DNA of 16,333 nucleotides from CAMAVH01 sp036500145 (GTDB lineage Bacteria > Pseudomonadota > Alphaproteobacteria > SMXQ01). Below the pieces are notes generated by a model, which was not told where the DNA came from, searched no databases, and saw only the letters and a list, made by a program, of their open reading frames with translations. Every line of letters starts with the position of its first letter. The first letter of the stretch is position 1. The translations under genes were made by a program, and so were the position numbers. The DNA lies in assembly GCA_036500145.1 (NCBI GenBank), contig DASYCO010000079.1, forward strand, positions 1-16,333, read 5' to 3'. Positions 5,833 to 13,188 of this stretch are shown here, piece by piece.

Positions 5833-6768
5833 GTGACCATCATCGCCCGCAAGCCCGCTGCCAAAGCCAAGACCGCCCCGACGAACAAGGCAAAGGCGAA
5901 GACGCCCGCCAGGAAGCCGGCCAAGAGCGCCGTGAAAGCCGCGCCGAAGAAGGCCGTCGCCAAGAAGGCGGTGAAGCCGAAGAAGGCCGTCGCCAAGAAG
6001 GCGGTGAAGAAGGCTGCCGTTCCGGCGAAGAAAGCCGCCGCGAAGACAGTCGCCGCCAAGAAAGCCGCGACAAAAAAGGTCGCGCCGAAGAAGGCCGTGG
6101 CGAAGAAGGTCGCCGCGCCGAAAGTCGCGAAGCCCGTCACGGCGAAGAAGCCTGTCGCTGCGAAGAAGCCCCTCGCGGCAAGGAAGCCCGTCGTCGCGAA
6201 GAAGCCCGTCGCGCCAAAGGCCGGCACGCCCGTCGTGCCGAAGGCGGACAAGCCTGTCGCGCCGAAAGCGAGTAAGCCGGTTGCGCCGAAGGCGAACAAG
6301 CCCAAGGGCCCGACCGAGCAGCTGCTCGACGTGATCCTGCGCTCGCTCGATGACGGCAAGGCCGAGGACGTCGTCGCCATCGACATGGCCGGCAAGTCCG
6401 CGGTCGCCGACTACATGGTCATCGCCACCGGCCGCTCGCAGCGCCAGCTCGGCGCCCTCGCCGAGAACCTGCGCGCCAAGCTCAAGTCGACTGGCAAGCG
6501 CGTGCCCCACGCCGAAGGCCTCACCCAGGGCGACTGGGTGCTGCTGGATGCCGGCGACGTGGTCGTGCACCTGTTCCGCCCGGAGATCCGCACCGCCTAC
6601 AACCTGGAAAAGATGTGGAGCCAGCCGTTCGAGGAGAACAACAGCGGCATGGAAGGCATGATCAAGGAACGCCAGGTGCAGCACAACGCGGCGAAGGCCG
6701 AAGCGCACCGCGGCCCGGCCAAGCCCGACTTCCGCAAGCGCGGCGGCAAGCGTCCGTCGCGCTTCTGA
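5833..6768 (+). CDS. rsfS: Ribosome silencing factor RsfS with histone-H1-like N-terminal extension
   Basis: RsfS binds L14 on the 50S subunit and blocks joining of the 30S subunit when nutrients are short. Residues ~161-266 are a complete RsfS domain, with the segments DVVAIDMAGKS (179-189), DYMVIATGRSQRQ (193-205) and VVVHLFRPEIRTAYNLEKMW (243-262). Residues 1-158 are a low-complexity tail of Lys, Ala, Val and Pro (AAKKA, PKKAVAKKAVK, KPVAPKA units), and residues 277-311 form a second basic extension. The total of 311 aa is well over twice the usual 105-150. The GTG at 5833 is the only upstream start in frame after a stop at 5797; no clear ribosome binding site is seen, and the first internal ATG lies inside the RsfS core. 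rlmH follows 13 nt later, the usual partner order. Confidence 0.95.
   Translation: MTIIARKPAAKAKTAPTNKAKAKTPARKPAKSAVKAAPKKAVAKKAVKPKKAVAKKAVKKAAVPAKKAAAKTVAAKKAATKKVAPKKAVAKKVAAPKVAKPVTAKKPVAAKKPLAARKPVVAKKPVAPKAGTPVVPKADKPVAPKASKPVAPKANKPKGPTEQLLDVILRSLDDGKAEDVVAIDMAGKSAVADYMVIATGRSQRQLGALAENLRAKLKSTGKRVPHAEGLTQGDWVLLDAGDVVVHLFRPEIRTAYNLEKMWSQPFEENNSGMEGMIKERQVQHNAAKAEAHRGPAKPDFRKRGGKRPSRF
5944..6009 (+). repeat. Perfect 33-bp tandem duplication in the rsfS tail
   Basis: Positions 5944-5976 and 5977-6009 are identical, two head-to-tail copies of an 11-codon unit encoding PKKAVAKKAVK (residues 38-48 and 49-59 of RsfS). A degenerate third copy (PKKAVAKKVA) lies near residues 85-94. Being in frame and identical at the DNA level, it looks like a recent slippage or recombination duplication. 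Confidence 0.95.
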
Positions 6769-6781
6769 TCCGCGCCGCGCG

Positions 6782-7240
6782 ATGCGCCTGCAGATCCTCG
6801 CCGTCGGCAAAGCCAAGGCCGGTCCGCAGCGCGACCTCTACGACCTCTACGCCGGCCGCTTGCGCTGGCCCCTCCGCCTCGTCGAGGTGGAGGAGAAGCG
6901 CAAGCTGGCCGCCGACGCCCTGAAGGCGCGCGAGGCCGAGCTGCTGCTGGCGCAGCTGCCGGCCGGGGCCAAGCTCTGCGCCCTCGACGAGCATGGCACT
7001 GCGGTCGGCAGCGCCGACTTCGCCGGCTGGCTGCGCCAATGGCAGGATCAGGGCGCCGCCGACGTCGCCTTCGCCATCGGCGGCGCCGACGGCCATGGCG
7101 CCGCCCTGCTGGCGCGGGCCGACCGCAAGCTGGCCCTCGGCGCCCTGACCTGGCCCCACATGCTGGTGCGCGGCATGCTGGCGGAGCAGCTCTACCGGGC
7201 GCAGCAGATCCTCGCCGGGCATCCCTATCATCGCGAATAG
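6782..7240 (+). CDS. rlmH: 23S rRNA (pseudouridine1915-N3)-methyltransferase
   Basis: RlmH is a SPOUT methyltransferase that uses S-adenosylmethionine to methylate pseudouridine 1915 of 23S rRNA in assembled ribosomes. The 152-aa product has the SAM-binding knot: AFAIGGADGHG (96-106), then TWPHMLVRGMLAEQLYRAQQ in the C-terminal half and the terminal PYHRE (148-152). The length is typical. It starts 13 nt after the rsfS stop, which fits one transcript; no ribosome binding site is apparent. The rsfS-rlmH pairing is conserved in many bacteria, both products acting on the large subunit. Confidence 0.97.
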   Translation: MRLQILAVGKAKAGPQRDLYDLYAGRLRWPLRLVEVEEKRKLAADALKAREAELLLAQLPAGAKLCALDEHGTAVGSADFAGWLRQWQDQGAADVAFAIGGADGHGAALLARADRKLALGALTWPHMLVRGMLAEQLYRAQQILAGHPYHRE

Positions 7241-7403
7241 GGAACGACGGCAAATTTCCCCGAAATCATGGAAATATCACGTCGTCTGAGGCCCCCAGGG
7301 CTACCGAATCGGCCATTAATGGCCTATATAAGTGGAATTGACGGCCTTTTCGGCCGTTGACCCCATTCGATCCCTCCGTTTGGTCTCTTTTCCAGGCCGT
7401 CCG
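7241..7403 (+). promoter_or_regulatory. AT-richer intergenic region upstream of gpmI with palindromes; candidate promoter
   Basis: This gap is visibly richer in A/T than its surroundings. It holds the 14-nt palindrome GGCCATTAATGGCC (7311-7324), immediately followed by TATATAAG (7325-7332), a possible -10. A hairpin ACGGCC (7341-7346)/GGCCGT (7352-7357) has a TTTTC loop, and an inverted repeat ATTTCC (7254-7259)/GGAAAT (7270-7275) lies upstream. No good -35 is apparent at 16-18 nt from the TATATA. It probably contains the promoter of the gpmI-envC-ctpA unit, perhaps with an operator, and possibly the rlmH transcript end. Its exact role is inferred. Confidence 0.4.
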
Positions 7404-8996
7404 ATGAACGACATGTCTCCTGAACGCCGCCCGCGCCGCCCCGTCGTGCTTTGCGTGCTCGACGGCTGGGGCCACCGCGACCATGCGACGGCCGACGACG
7501 CCATCCTGAACGCCCGCAAGCCCAACCTGGACCGCCTGGCCAAGACCTCGCCCACGGGCCTGCTCAACGCCTCCGAGCTCTACGTCGGCCTGCCCGAAGG
7601 CCAGATGGGCAATTCCGAGGTCGGCCACATGAACCTCGGCGCCGGCCGCGTCGTCATGCAGGAGCTGCCGCGCATCGACGCCGCCATCGCCGACGGCTCG
7701 CTGAAGGCCAATCCGGCGCTGGCCGCCTTCGTCGCCAAGCTGAAGGCCTCCGGCGGCGTCTGCCACCTCATGGGCCTGATCTCGCCGGGCGGCGTCCATT
7801 CGCACCAGGACCAGGTCGCGGCCCTCGCGCGCTACGTCGCCGAGGCCGGCGTGACGGTGCTGGTGCATGCCTTCCTCGACGGACGCGACACGCCGCCGTC
7901 GAGCGCCAAGGAATTCATGGCCAAGTTCGCCGCCGACATCGCCGGGAAAGCGACCATCGCCACGGTCAGCGGCCGCTACTACGCGATGGACCGCGACAAG
8001 CGCTGGGACCGCGTCGAGCTCGCCTACAAGGCGCTGATGTCGGCCGACGGCCAGGCCGCCGCCGACGCGCAGTCCGCCATCGACGCCTCCTACGCCGCCG
8101 GCAAGACCGACGAATTCATGCTGCCGGCGATCCTGCCCGGCTATGCCGGCATGAAGGACGGCGACGGCCTGCTGATGGGCAACTTCCGTTCCGACCGCGC
8201 GCGCGAACTGCTCGCCGCGCTGCTCGATCCCGCCTTCGACGGCTTCGCGCGCGGCAAGACCGCGCGCTTCGCCGCGGCGCTCGGCCTCGTCGAATATTCC
8301 TCGGCGCTCGGCAAGATGATGAGCGTGCTGTTTCCGGCGACGCCGCTGACGCACATCCTCGGCGAGGTGATCGCCAGCGCCGGCAAGACGCAGCTGCGCA
8401 TCGCCGAGACCGAGAAGTACCCGCATGTGACGTTCTTCTTCAACGGCGGCGAAGAGAGGCAATTTCCCGGCGAGGAGCGCATCCTCGTGCCCTCGCCCAA
8501 GGTCGCGACCTACGACCTGCAGCCGGAGATGTCGGCCTCGGAAGTGACCGACAAGCTCGTGGCCGCCGTCGAAGCGGACAAGTTCGACTTCATCCTGGTG
8601 AACTACGCCAACACCGACATGGTCGGCCACAGCGGAATCTTCGATGCGGCCGTGAAGGCCGTCGAGGCGGTCGACGCCTGCATCGGCCGGCTCGCCGCCG
8701 CCGTCGAGAAGGCGGGCGGCACGCTGATCATCACCGCCGACCACGGCAACGCAGAGATGATGCAGGATCCCGTGACCCACCAGCCGCACACCGCGCACAC
8801 CACCAACCTGGTGCCGGTGATGCTGGTCAACGCGCCGCCCGAGGTGACGAAGGTGGCGGCCGACGGCAAGCTCGCCGACATTTCGCCGACGGTGCTCGAC
8901 CTCATGGGCCTGCCGCAGCCGCGCGAGATGACGGGGCATTCCCTGCTGGTCAAAGCCGGCGGCGCCGTCGCCGACGCCGCACGCATCAGCGCCTAG
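7404..8996 (+). CDS. gpmI: 2,3-bisphosphoglycerate-independent phosphoglycerate mutase
   Basis: GpmI interconverts 3- and 2-phosphoglycerate in glycolysis and gluconeogenesis with two Mn(II) ions and a phosphoserine intermediate. The 530-aa product has metal ligand Asp20 in VLDGWG, the phosphorylated Ser71 in GNSEVGH (70-75 region), SPGGVHSH (127-134), FLDGRDTPP (157-165), GNFRSDRAREL (259-269), NTDMVGH (403-409), TADHGNAE (444-451) and TAHTTN (463-468). All catalytic segments are present. A GTG at 7332 would give 24 more residues, but ATG 7404 has AGG 7 nt upstream and gives a family-like N-terminus; ATG 7413 is a close alternative. envC begins 6 nt after the stop. The gpmI-envC-yibQ order is also found in Escherichia coli (gpmM-envC-yibQ). 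Confidence 0.97.
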   Translation: MNDMSPERRPRRPVVLCVLDGWGHRDHATADDAILNARKPNLDRLAKTSPTGLLNASELYVGLPEGQMGNSEVGHMNLGAGRVVMQELPRIDAAIADGSLKANPALAAFVAKLKASGGVCHLMGLISPGGVHSHQDQVAALARYVAEAGVTVLVHAFLDGRDTPPSSAKEFMAKFAADIAGKATIATVSGRYYAMDRDKRWDRVELAYKALMSADGQAAADAQSAIDASYAAGKTDEFMLPAILPGYAGMKDGDGLLMGNFRSDRARELLAALLDPAFDGFARGKTARFAAALGLVEYSSALGKMMSVLFPATPLTHILGEVIASAGKTQLRIAETEKYPHVTFFFNGGEERQFPGEERILVPSPKVATYDLQPEMSASEVTDKLVAAVEADKFDFILVNYANTDMVGHSGIFDAAVKAVEAVDACIGRLAAAVEKAGGTLIITADHGNAEMMQDPVTHQPHTAHTTNLVPVMLVNAPPEVTKVAADGKLADISPTVLDLMGLPQPREMTGHSLLVKAGGAVADAARISA

Positions 8997-9002
8997 CCCG
9001 TC

Positions 9003-10442
9003 TTGCTCCGCCCCGTCGCCCTGCTCGGACTTGCCCTGACGACGGCGAGCCTGTTCCTGCCGTTCGGATCGCAGGCGGCTGTCGAGCCTCCGGCTCGCGG
9101 AGCTGTCGAGCCGCCACCGGCGCGCAGCGACGTGGTGAACGACCGCCTCAAGGAGATCGACCGCGCGCTCTCCGAAAGCCGCAAGCAGGACACGACGCTG
9201 CAGGAGAAGGCCGGCGCGCTCGCCCAGGACGTGGCGGAGATGCGCGCCCAGCTCATCCGCGCCGCCCGCACGGCGCAGGAGCACGAACAGGCGCTGGCCG
9301 AAATCTCCGCGACGCTCGCCGCCCTCAACGAAGAAGAGAAGGCCAAGTCCGAAGCGCTGGTCGGCAAGCGCGAGAAGCTGGGCGAGCTGCTCGCCGCCCT
9401 CGAGCGCCTGGCGCGCCTGCCGCCCGAGGCGATGATCGCGCTGCCAGCCGCCCCCCAGGACACGCTGCGCAGCGCCATCCTGCTGCGCGCCGCCGTGCCC
9501 GAACTGGAGAAGCAGGCGCAGGCCTTGCGCGACGAAATCCATTCCCTCGCCGATCTGCGCAGCGAGATCGTCGAGCGGCGCAAGGCGCAGGAAGCCCAGG
9601 CCAAGGCCCTCGGCGAGGAGCGCGCCCGCCTCGGCGACCTGCTGGCGAAGAAGGCCACCCTCGAATCGCAGACCCGGGCCGAGCGCGAACGCGCCGCCGA
9701 CGCCGCCAAGAAGCTCGCCGCCGAGGCGGGCGACCTGCGCGACCTGATGGTGCGCATCGAGGCCGAGCGCAAGGCGCGCCAGGAAGAAGAGCGCAAGGCG
9801 GCAGAGACCCGCGCCCGCGCCGAAGCCCAGGCACGCGCCGAGGCTCAGGCCCGCGCCCAGGCGCAGGCGAAAGCCCTGGCCGAGGCCCGTGCCAAGGCCC
9901 AGGCCAATGGCCAGCAGCTGGCCGAGACCGCGCCAGCGCCGACCGCGCCGACACCCGCCCCGGCCCGCCCCTCTTCAACTTCCCGCGAGGTCGCGTCCCT
10001 GTCGACCATGCGGCCGGGTAAGCCTTTTGCGCAATCTCAGGGCAGCCTCGCCTTTCCGGCGCAGGGACGGGTGGTGACGGCCTTCGGGGAACGTGACGGT
10101 TCCGGCGAAACGCGCGGGATCACCATCGAAACGCTCCCTGGCGCCCAGGTGATCGCGCCCTATGATGGGCAGGTGGTGTTCGCCGGCCCGTTCCGTGACT
10201 ACGGGCTTCTCTTGATCATCGAGCATGGCGGGGGATACCATAGTCTTTTGGCGGGGTTGGAGCGCATAGACAGCGCCGTCAACCAGACGTTGCTGGCGGG
10301 CGAGCCGGTGGGCGTCATGGCTCGGCCGGCCGATGGAAAGCCGCGGTTGTATCTCGAACTGCGGCAGAACAATCGGCCGATCAATCCACTTCCTTGGCTC
10401 GCCGCCCCGATACGCACTCTCACTGGCAAGGTTAGCGGATGA
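9003..10442 (+). CDS. envC: EnvC-like murein hydrolase activator with degenerate LytM domain
   Basis: EnvC proteins activate periplasmic N-acetylmuramoyl-L-alanine amidases at the division septum. The 479-aa product has a signal peptide (residues 1-26, hydrophobic LLGLALTTASLFLPF, cut near SQAA), a long coiled coil (~45-305) ending in Ala/Arg/Gln-rich ARAEAQ repeats, a Pro/Ala/Thr linker (~308-325), and a C-terminal LytM/M23 domain (~348-466). The metal ligands are absent: the HxGxD position reads TRGIT (370-374) and the HxH position reads RLY (448-450). As in E. coli EnvC, it is probably an activator and not an enzyme. Start TTG 9003 is chosen because it is needed for the signal peptide and lies 6 nt after gpmI; no ATG occurs before codon 80. 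The stop overlaps the ctpA start as ATGA. Confidence 0.92.
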   Translation: MLRPVALLGLALTTASLFLPFGSQAAVEPPARGAVEPPPARSDVVNDRLKEIDRALSESRKQDTTLQEKAGALAQDVAEMRAQLIRAARTAQEHEQALAEISATLAALNEEEKAKSEALVGKREKLGELLAALERLARLPPEAMIALPAAPQDTLRSAILLRAAVPELEKQAQALRDEIHSLADLRSEIVERRKAQEAQAKALGEERARLGDLLAKKATLESQTRAERERAADAAKKLAAEAGDLRDLMVRIEAERKARQEEERKAAETRARAEAQARAEAQARAQAQAKALAEARAKAQANGQQLAETAPAPTAPTPAPARPSSTSREVASLSTMRPGKPFAQSQGSLAFPAQGRVVTAFGERDGSGETRGITIETLPGAQVIAPYDGQVVFAGPFRDYGLLLIIEHGGGYHSLLAGLERIDSAVNQTLLAGEPVGVMARPADGKPRLYLELRQNNRPINPLPWLAAPIRTLTGKVSG

Positions 10443-11806
10443 AAACGAAGTACATGGTTGCGGCCCTTCTGTCCGCCGCGGCGACTGGCGCGCTCCTCAA
10501 TGGTCCCTTGCCGTTCGTCGGACATGCGGATGCGCAATCGTCGCGCGCGCCCGCCGCCGGCGCGTCCGCGAAGAACGCCGACACCTACCAGCAGCTCAAC
10601 CTGTTCGGCGAAGTGTTCGAGCGCGTGCGCTCCGACTACGTCGAGCCGACCGACGACAAGGAGCTGATCGAGAACGCGCTCAACGGCATGCTCAGCGCGC
10701 TCGACCCGCACTCGGGCTACCTCAACGAGAAGAGCTTCCGCGACATGCAGGTGCAGACGCGCGGCGAGTTCGGCGGCCTCGGCATCGAGGTGACGCAGGA
10801 GAACGGCCTGATCAAGGTCGTCTCGCCGATCGACGACACCCCCGCGGCGCGCGCCGGCATCCAGTCCGGCGACCTCATCCTCGCCATCGACGGCGACCAG
10901 GTGCAGGGCCTCAGCCTGCAGGACGCGGTCGAGAAGATGCGCGGCCCCGTTAACAGCTCGATCAAGCTCACCGTCCGCCGCGGCACCAAGGAGCCGTTCG
11001 ACGTGACGCTGCAGCGCGCCGTCATCACCGTGCAGTCGGTGCGCTCGCACGTCGAGCAGAACGACATCGGCTACGTCCGCATCACCTCGTTCAGCGAGCA
11101 GACCAACGCCGGCCTGACCAAGGCCATCGAGAAGCTGCAGGCCGACACCAAAGGCAAGATGCGCGGCCTCATCCTCGACCTGCGCAACAACCCGGGCGGC
11201 TTGCTCGACCAGGCCGTCGCCGTGTCCGACAGCTTCCTCGAGAAGGGCGAGATCGTCTCCACGCGCACGCGCCGCGCCGACGACGCCCAGCGCTTCAACG
11301 CGCGCCCCGGCGACCTGATCAAGGGGCTGCCGCTCGTCGTGCTCATCAACTCCGGCTCTGCCTCGGCCTCCGAGATCGTCGCCGGCGCCCTGCAGGACCA
11401 GCATCGCGCCATCCTCATCGGCACGCGCTCGTTCGGCAAAGGCTCGGTGCAGACCATCATCCCGCTGCCCGGCCACGGCGCCATGCGCCTGACCACGGCG
11501 CGCTACTACACGCCGTCGGGCCGCTCGATCCAGGCGCTCGGCATCGACCCGGACATCCAGGTCGAGCAGCTGCGCCTCGAGGCGGTGGACGACAACGGCC
11601 GTCCGCGCGAGGCCGACCTGAAGGGCGCGCTGCGCAACCCGAACGCGCCGGCAGCCCCGGCCGTCACGGTCGCGCCGAGCGACAGCAACGGCAACAAGGA
11701 CGCCAACGCCAAGGCGGTCGCTGCCGAAGTGCAGGACTACCAGCTGACGCGGGCGATCGACGTGCTGCGCGGCATCACGCTCTACAACACCAGCAAGGCC
11801 CAGTAA
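10439..11806 (+). CDS. ctpA: Carboxy-terminal processing peptidase (S41 family)
   Basis: CtpA-type proteases degrade or trim periplasmic proteins, often controlling cell-wall hydrolases or lipoproteins. The 455-aa product has a signal peptide (MKTKYMVAALLSAAATG..., cut around residue 32), a helical N-terminal region with DPHSGYL (89-95), a PDZ domain (~residues 110-195) and the S41 protease domain. The catalytic Ser309 in SGSASASEI and Lys334 in FGKGSVQ are spaced 25 residues apart, as in the E. coli Prc dyad. A Pro/Ala/Asn-rich segment (~398-428) precedes a short C-terminal helix. It overlaps envC by 4 nt, suggesting coupled translation and a shared envelope role. Among alphaproteobacteria this placement after envC is common. 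The substrate cannot be told from the sequence. Confidence 0.96.
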   Translation: MKTKYMVAALLSAAATGALLNGPLPFVGHADAQSSRAPAAGASAKNADTYQQLNLFGEVFERVRSDYVEPTDDKELIENALNGMLSALDPHSGYLNEKSFRDMQVQTRGEFGGLGIEVTQENGLIKVVSPIDDTPAARAGIQSGDLILAIDGDQVQGLSLQDAVEKMRGPVNSSIKLTVRRGTKEPFDVTLQRAVITVQSVRSHVEQNDIGYVRITSFSEQTNAGLTKAIEKLQADTKGKMRGLILDLRNNPGGLLDQAVAVSDSFLEKGEIVSTRTRRADDAQRFNARPGDLIKGLPLVVLINSGSASASEIVAGALQDQHRAILIGTRSFGKGSVQTIIPLPGHGAMRLTTARYYTPSGRSIQALGIDPDIQVEQLRLEAVDDNGRPREADLKGALRNPNAPAAPAVTVAPSDSNGNKDANAKAVAAEVQDYQLTRAIDVLRGITLYNTSKAQ

Positions 11807-11857
11807 CGGCCGCGGCGCCGGATCGACGGCGGACGGGCCGCGTCGGCGGGGATTTCG

Positions 11858-13099
11858 ATGAGCGAGCCTGATTTCGACGCGCCCGCCGTGGGGCAACGGC
11901 CCCGCGTGCGGCGCAAGCCGCCGTCAAGGCCGGCGCGCGCCTGGGGCCTGGCCTCCGCCCTGCTCGCCGGGCTGCTGCTCCTGATCGGGGCGGTCGTCGT
12001 CGTCGCCTGGCTGGCCGGCCGGCCCGTCAGCCCGCGCGAAGAGCGGCTGGCGGCAAGCGTCGACCTGACGCCGGCATCGCCCGCCGAGGCCCCGGCCGCG
12101 CCCACGCCCGGCCCAACGCCTGTCACGCCGCCGGCTGCTGCGCCTGCGCCTCAGGCTGCCCCACCCCAGGCCACGCCCCAGGCCGCTCCGGCGTCGCCCG
12201 CGCCGCCGCAACAGGCCGCGAAGCCCGCCATTCCCGCGCCGCAAGTGCCGTCGTCAACGACGCCAGCCACCCGCGTGCCCATGCCGGGGCCCGACGGCCT
12301 GGCCCCGGTGCCCGACGCCGCCTTGGTCGAGCGCACGCCGGACGGCATGCTGCCGGTCATCGGCAGCGACGGCCGCAAGCCGTGGCAGGTCTACGCCCGC
12401 CCCTTCGACCAGGCCGACAAGCGGCCGCGCATCGCGCTGATCATGACGGGCCTCGGCCAGTCGGCCGCCGCCACCGAGGCCGCCATCCAGCGCCTGCCGG
12501 GCGCCGTCACACTTGCCTTCGCCGTCTACGCGCGCAACCTGCCGCAATGGGTCGACCTGTCGCGCGCCGCCGGCCACGAAGTGCTGCTCACCGTGCCGAT
12601 GGAGCCGGTCGACTATCCCGCCAACGATCCCGGCCCCTACACGCTGCTCTCCACCCTCACGCAGGCGCAGAACCGCGAGCGCCTCACCTGGCTGCTGTCG
12701 CGCTTCACCGGCTACAGCGGCGTCATCAACCTGATGGGCTCGCGCTTCACCACGCTGCCCGACCCGCTAAAGCCGGTGCTCAGCGAGATCAACCGGCGCG
12801 GCCTGCTGTTCGTCGATTCGCGTTCGAGCCTCAACAGCGTCGCCGCCAAGCTCGCCGGCGACATCAAGCTGCCGCGCGCCATCAACAACCGCTTCATCGA
12901 CACCAAGGCGTCGCGCGCCGACATCGACCAGCGGCTCGAGGAGCTGGAGCAGATCGCGCGCGCCGAAGGCGTCGCCGTCGGCGTCGGCGCGCCCTATCCG
13001 GTGACGCTGGAGCGGGTGACGCGCTGGGCCCAGGAGCTCGAAGGCAAGGGCATCGTACTGGCGCCGGTCAGCGCCGTGGTCGACCGCCAGCCGAACTAG
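11858..13099 (+). CDS. yibQ: Divergent polysaccharide deacetylase family protein (YibQ-like)
   Basis: The 413-aa product has a short cytoplasmic N-terminus, one membrane segment (~residues 30-53), a Pro/Ala/Gln-rich periplasmic linker (~70-140) and a C-terminal YibQ/DUF610 domain (~190-408) with the NodB-like segments GYSGVINLMGSRFT (285-298) and LLFVDSRSS (316-324). The beta-1 motif reads IALIMTGLG (192-200), whereas enteric members have a D-D pair there, so the metal site may be altered and enzyme activity is uncertain. The ATG at 11858 is preceded by GGGG (11847-11850). It lies 51 nt after ctpA and probably belongs to the same transcript. Enzymatic function is unproven even for well-studied relatives; conserved linkage to envC suggests a peptidoglycan or envelope role. 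Confidence 0.88.
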   Translation: MSEPDFDAPAVGQRPRVRRKPPSRPARAWGLASALLAGLLLLIGAVVVVAWLAGRPVSPREERLAASVDLTPASPAEAPAAPTPGPTPVTPPAAAPAPQAAPPQATPQAAPASPAPPQQAAKPAIPAPQVPSSTTPATRVPMPGPDGLAPVPDAALVERTPDGMLPVIGSDGRKPWQVYARPFDQADKRPRIALIMTGLGQSAAATEAAIQRLPGAVTLAFAVYARNLPQWVDLSRAAGHEVLLTVPMEPVDYPANDPGPYTLLSTLTQAQNRERLTWLLSRFTGYSGVINLMGSRFTTLPDPLKPVLSEINRRGLLFVDSRSSLNSVAAKLAGDIKLPRAINNRFIDTKASRADIDQRLEELEQIARAEGVAVGVGAPYPVTLERVTRWAQELEGKGIVLAPVSAVVDRQPN

Positions 13100-13140
13100 C
13101 CTCAGCCGGCGGCTACGCTGGCCAACGAACGAACCGACAG

Positions 13141-13161
13141 CGGCGGCCGTGACGGCCGCCG
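13141..13161. repeat. 21-nt GC-rich inverted repeat between yibQ and rppH
   Basis: CGGCGGCC (13141-13148) is complementary to GGCCGCCG (13154-13161) with the loop GTGAC; the T149/A152 edge also pairs, so the element is an almost perfect palindrome. There is no T-tract. It lies in an 89-nt gap and may be a protein-binding site, a stability hairpin or a GC-rich coincidence. Confidence 0.4.
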
Positions 13162-13188
13162 GCGAACCGACCAGTCAGGACGCCCGCG

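Noticed and set aside
5836..6310. K/A-rich repeats of rsfS considered as a separate histone H1-like gene
   Set aside because: The frame runs without a stop into the RsfS domain, so a single fused protein is the simplest reading; no stop, ribosome binding site or start separates the two parts.
7266..9542. Very long minus-strand open frame (758 aa) opposite gpmI and envC
   Set aside because: It lies antisense to two genes with full catalytic or domain motifs. Its product is a monotone Gly/Ala/Val/Asp/Arg/His-rich sequence with no recognisable domain, as expected from the antisense frame of GC-rich coding DNA.
9800..9905. Repetitive GCC/CAG-rich DNA in envC considered as a CRISPR-like or tandem array
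   Set aside because: The repeats are in-frame ARAEAQ codons of the coiled coil, with no regular spacers.
10199..11896. Minus-strand open frame of 565 aa opposite ctpA
   Set aside because: Antisense to a gene with a clear Ser/Lys dyad and PDZ domain; the translated sequence shows no domain and has the usual antisense composition.
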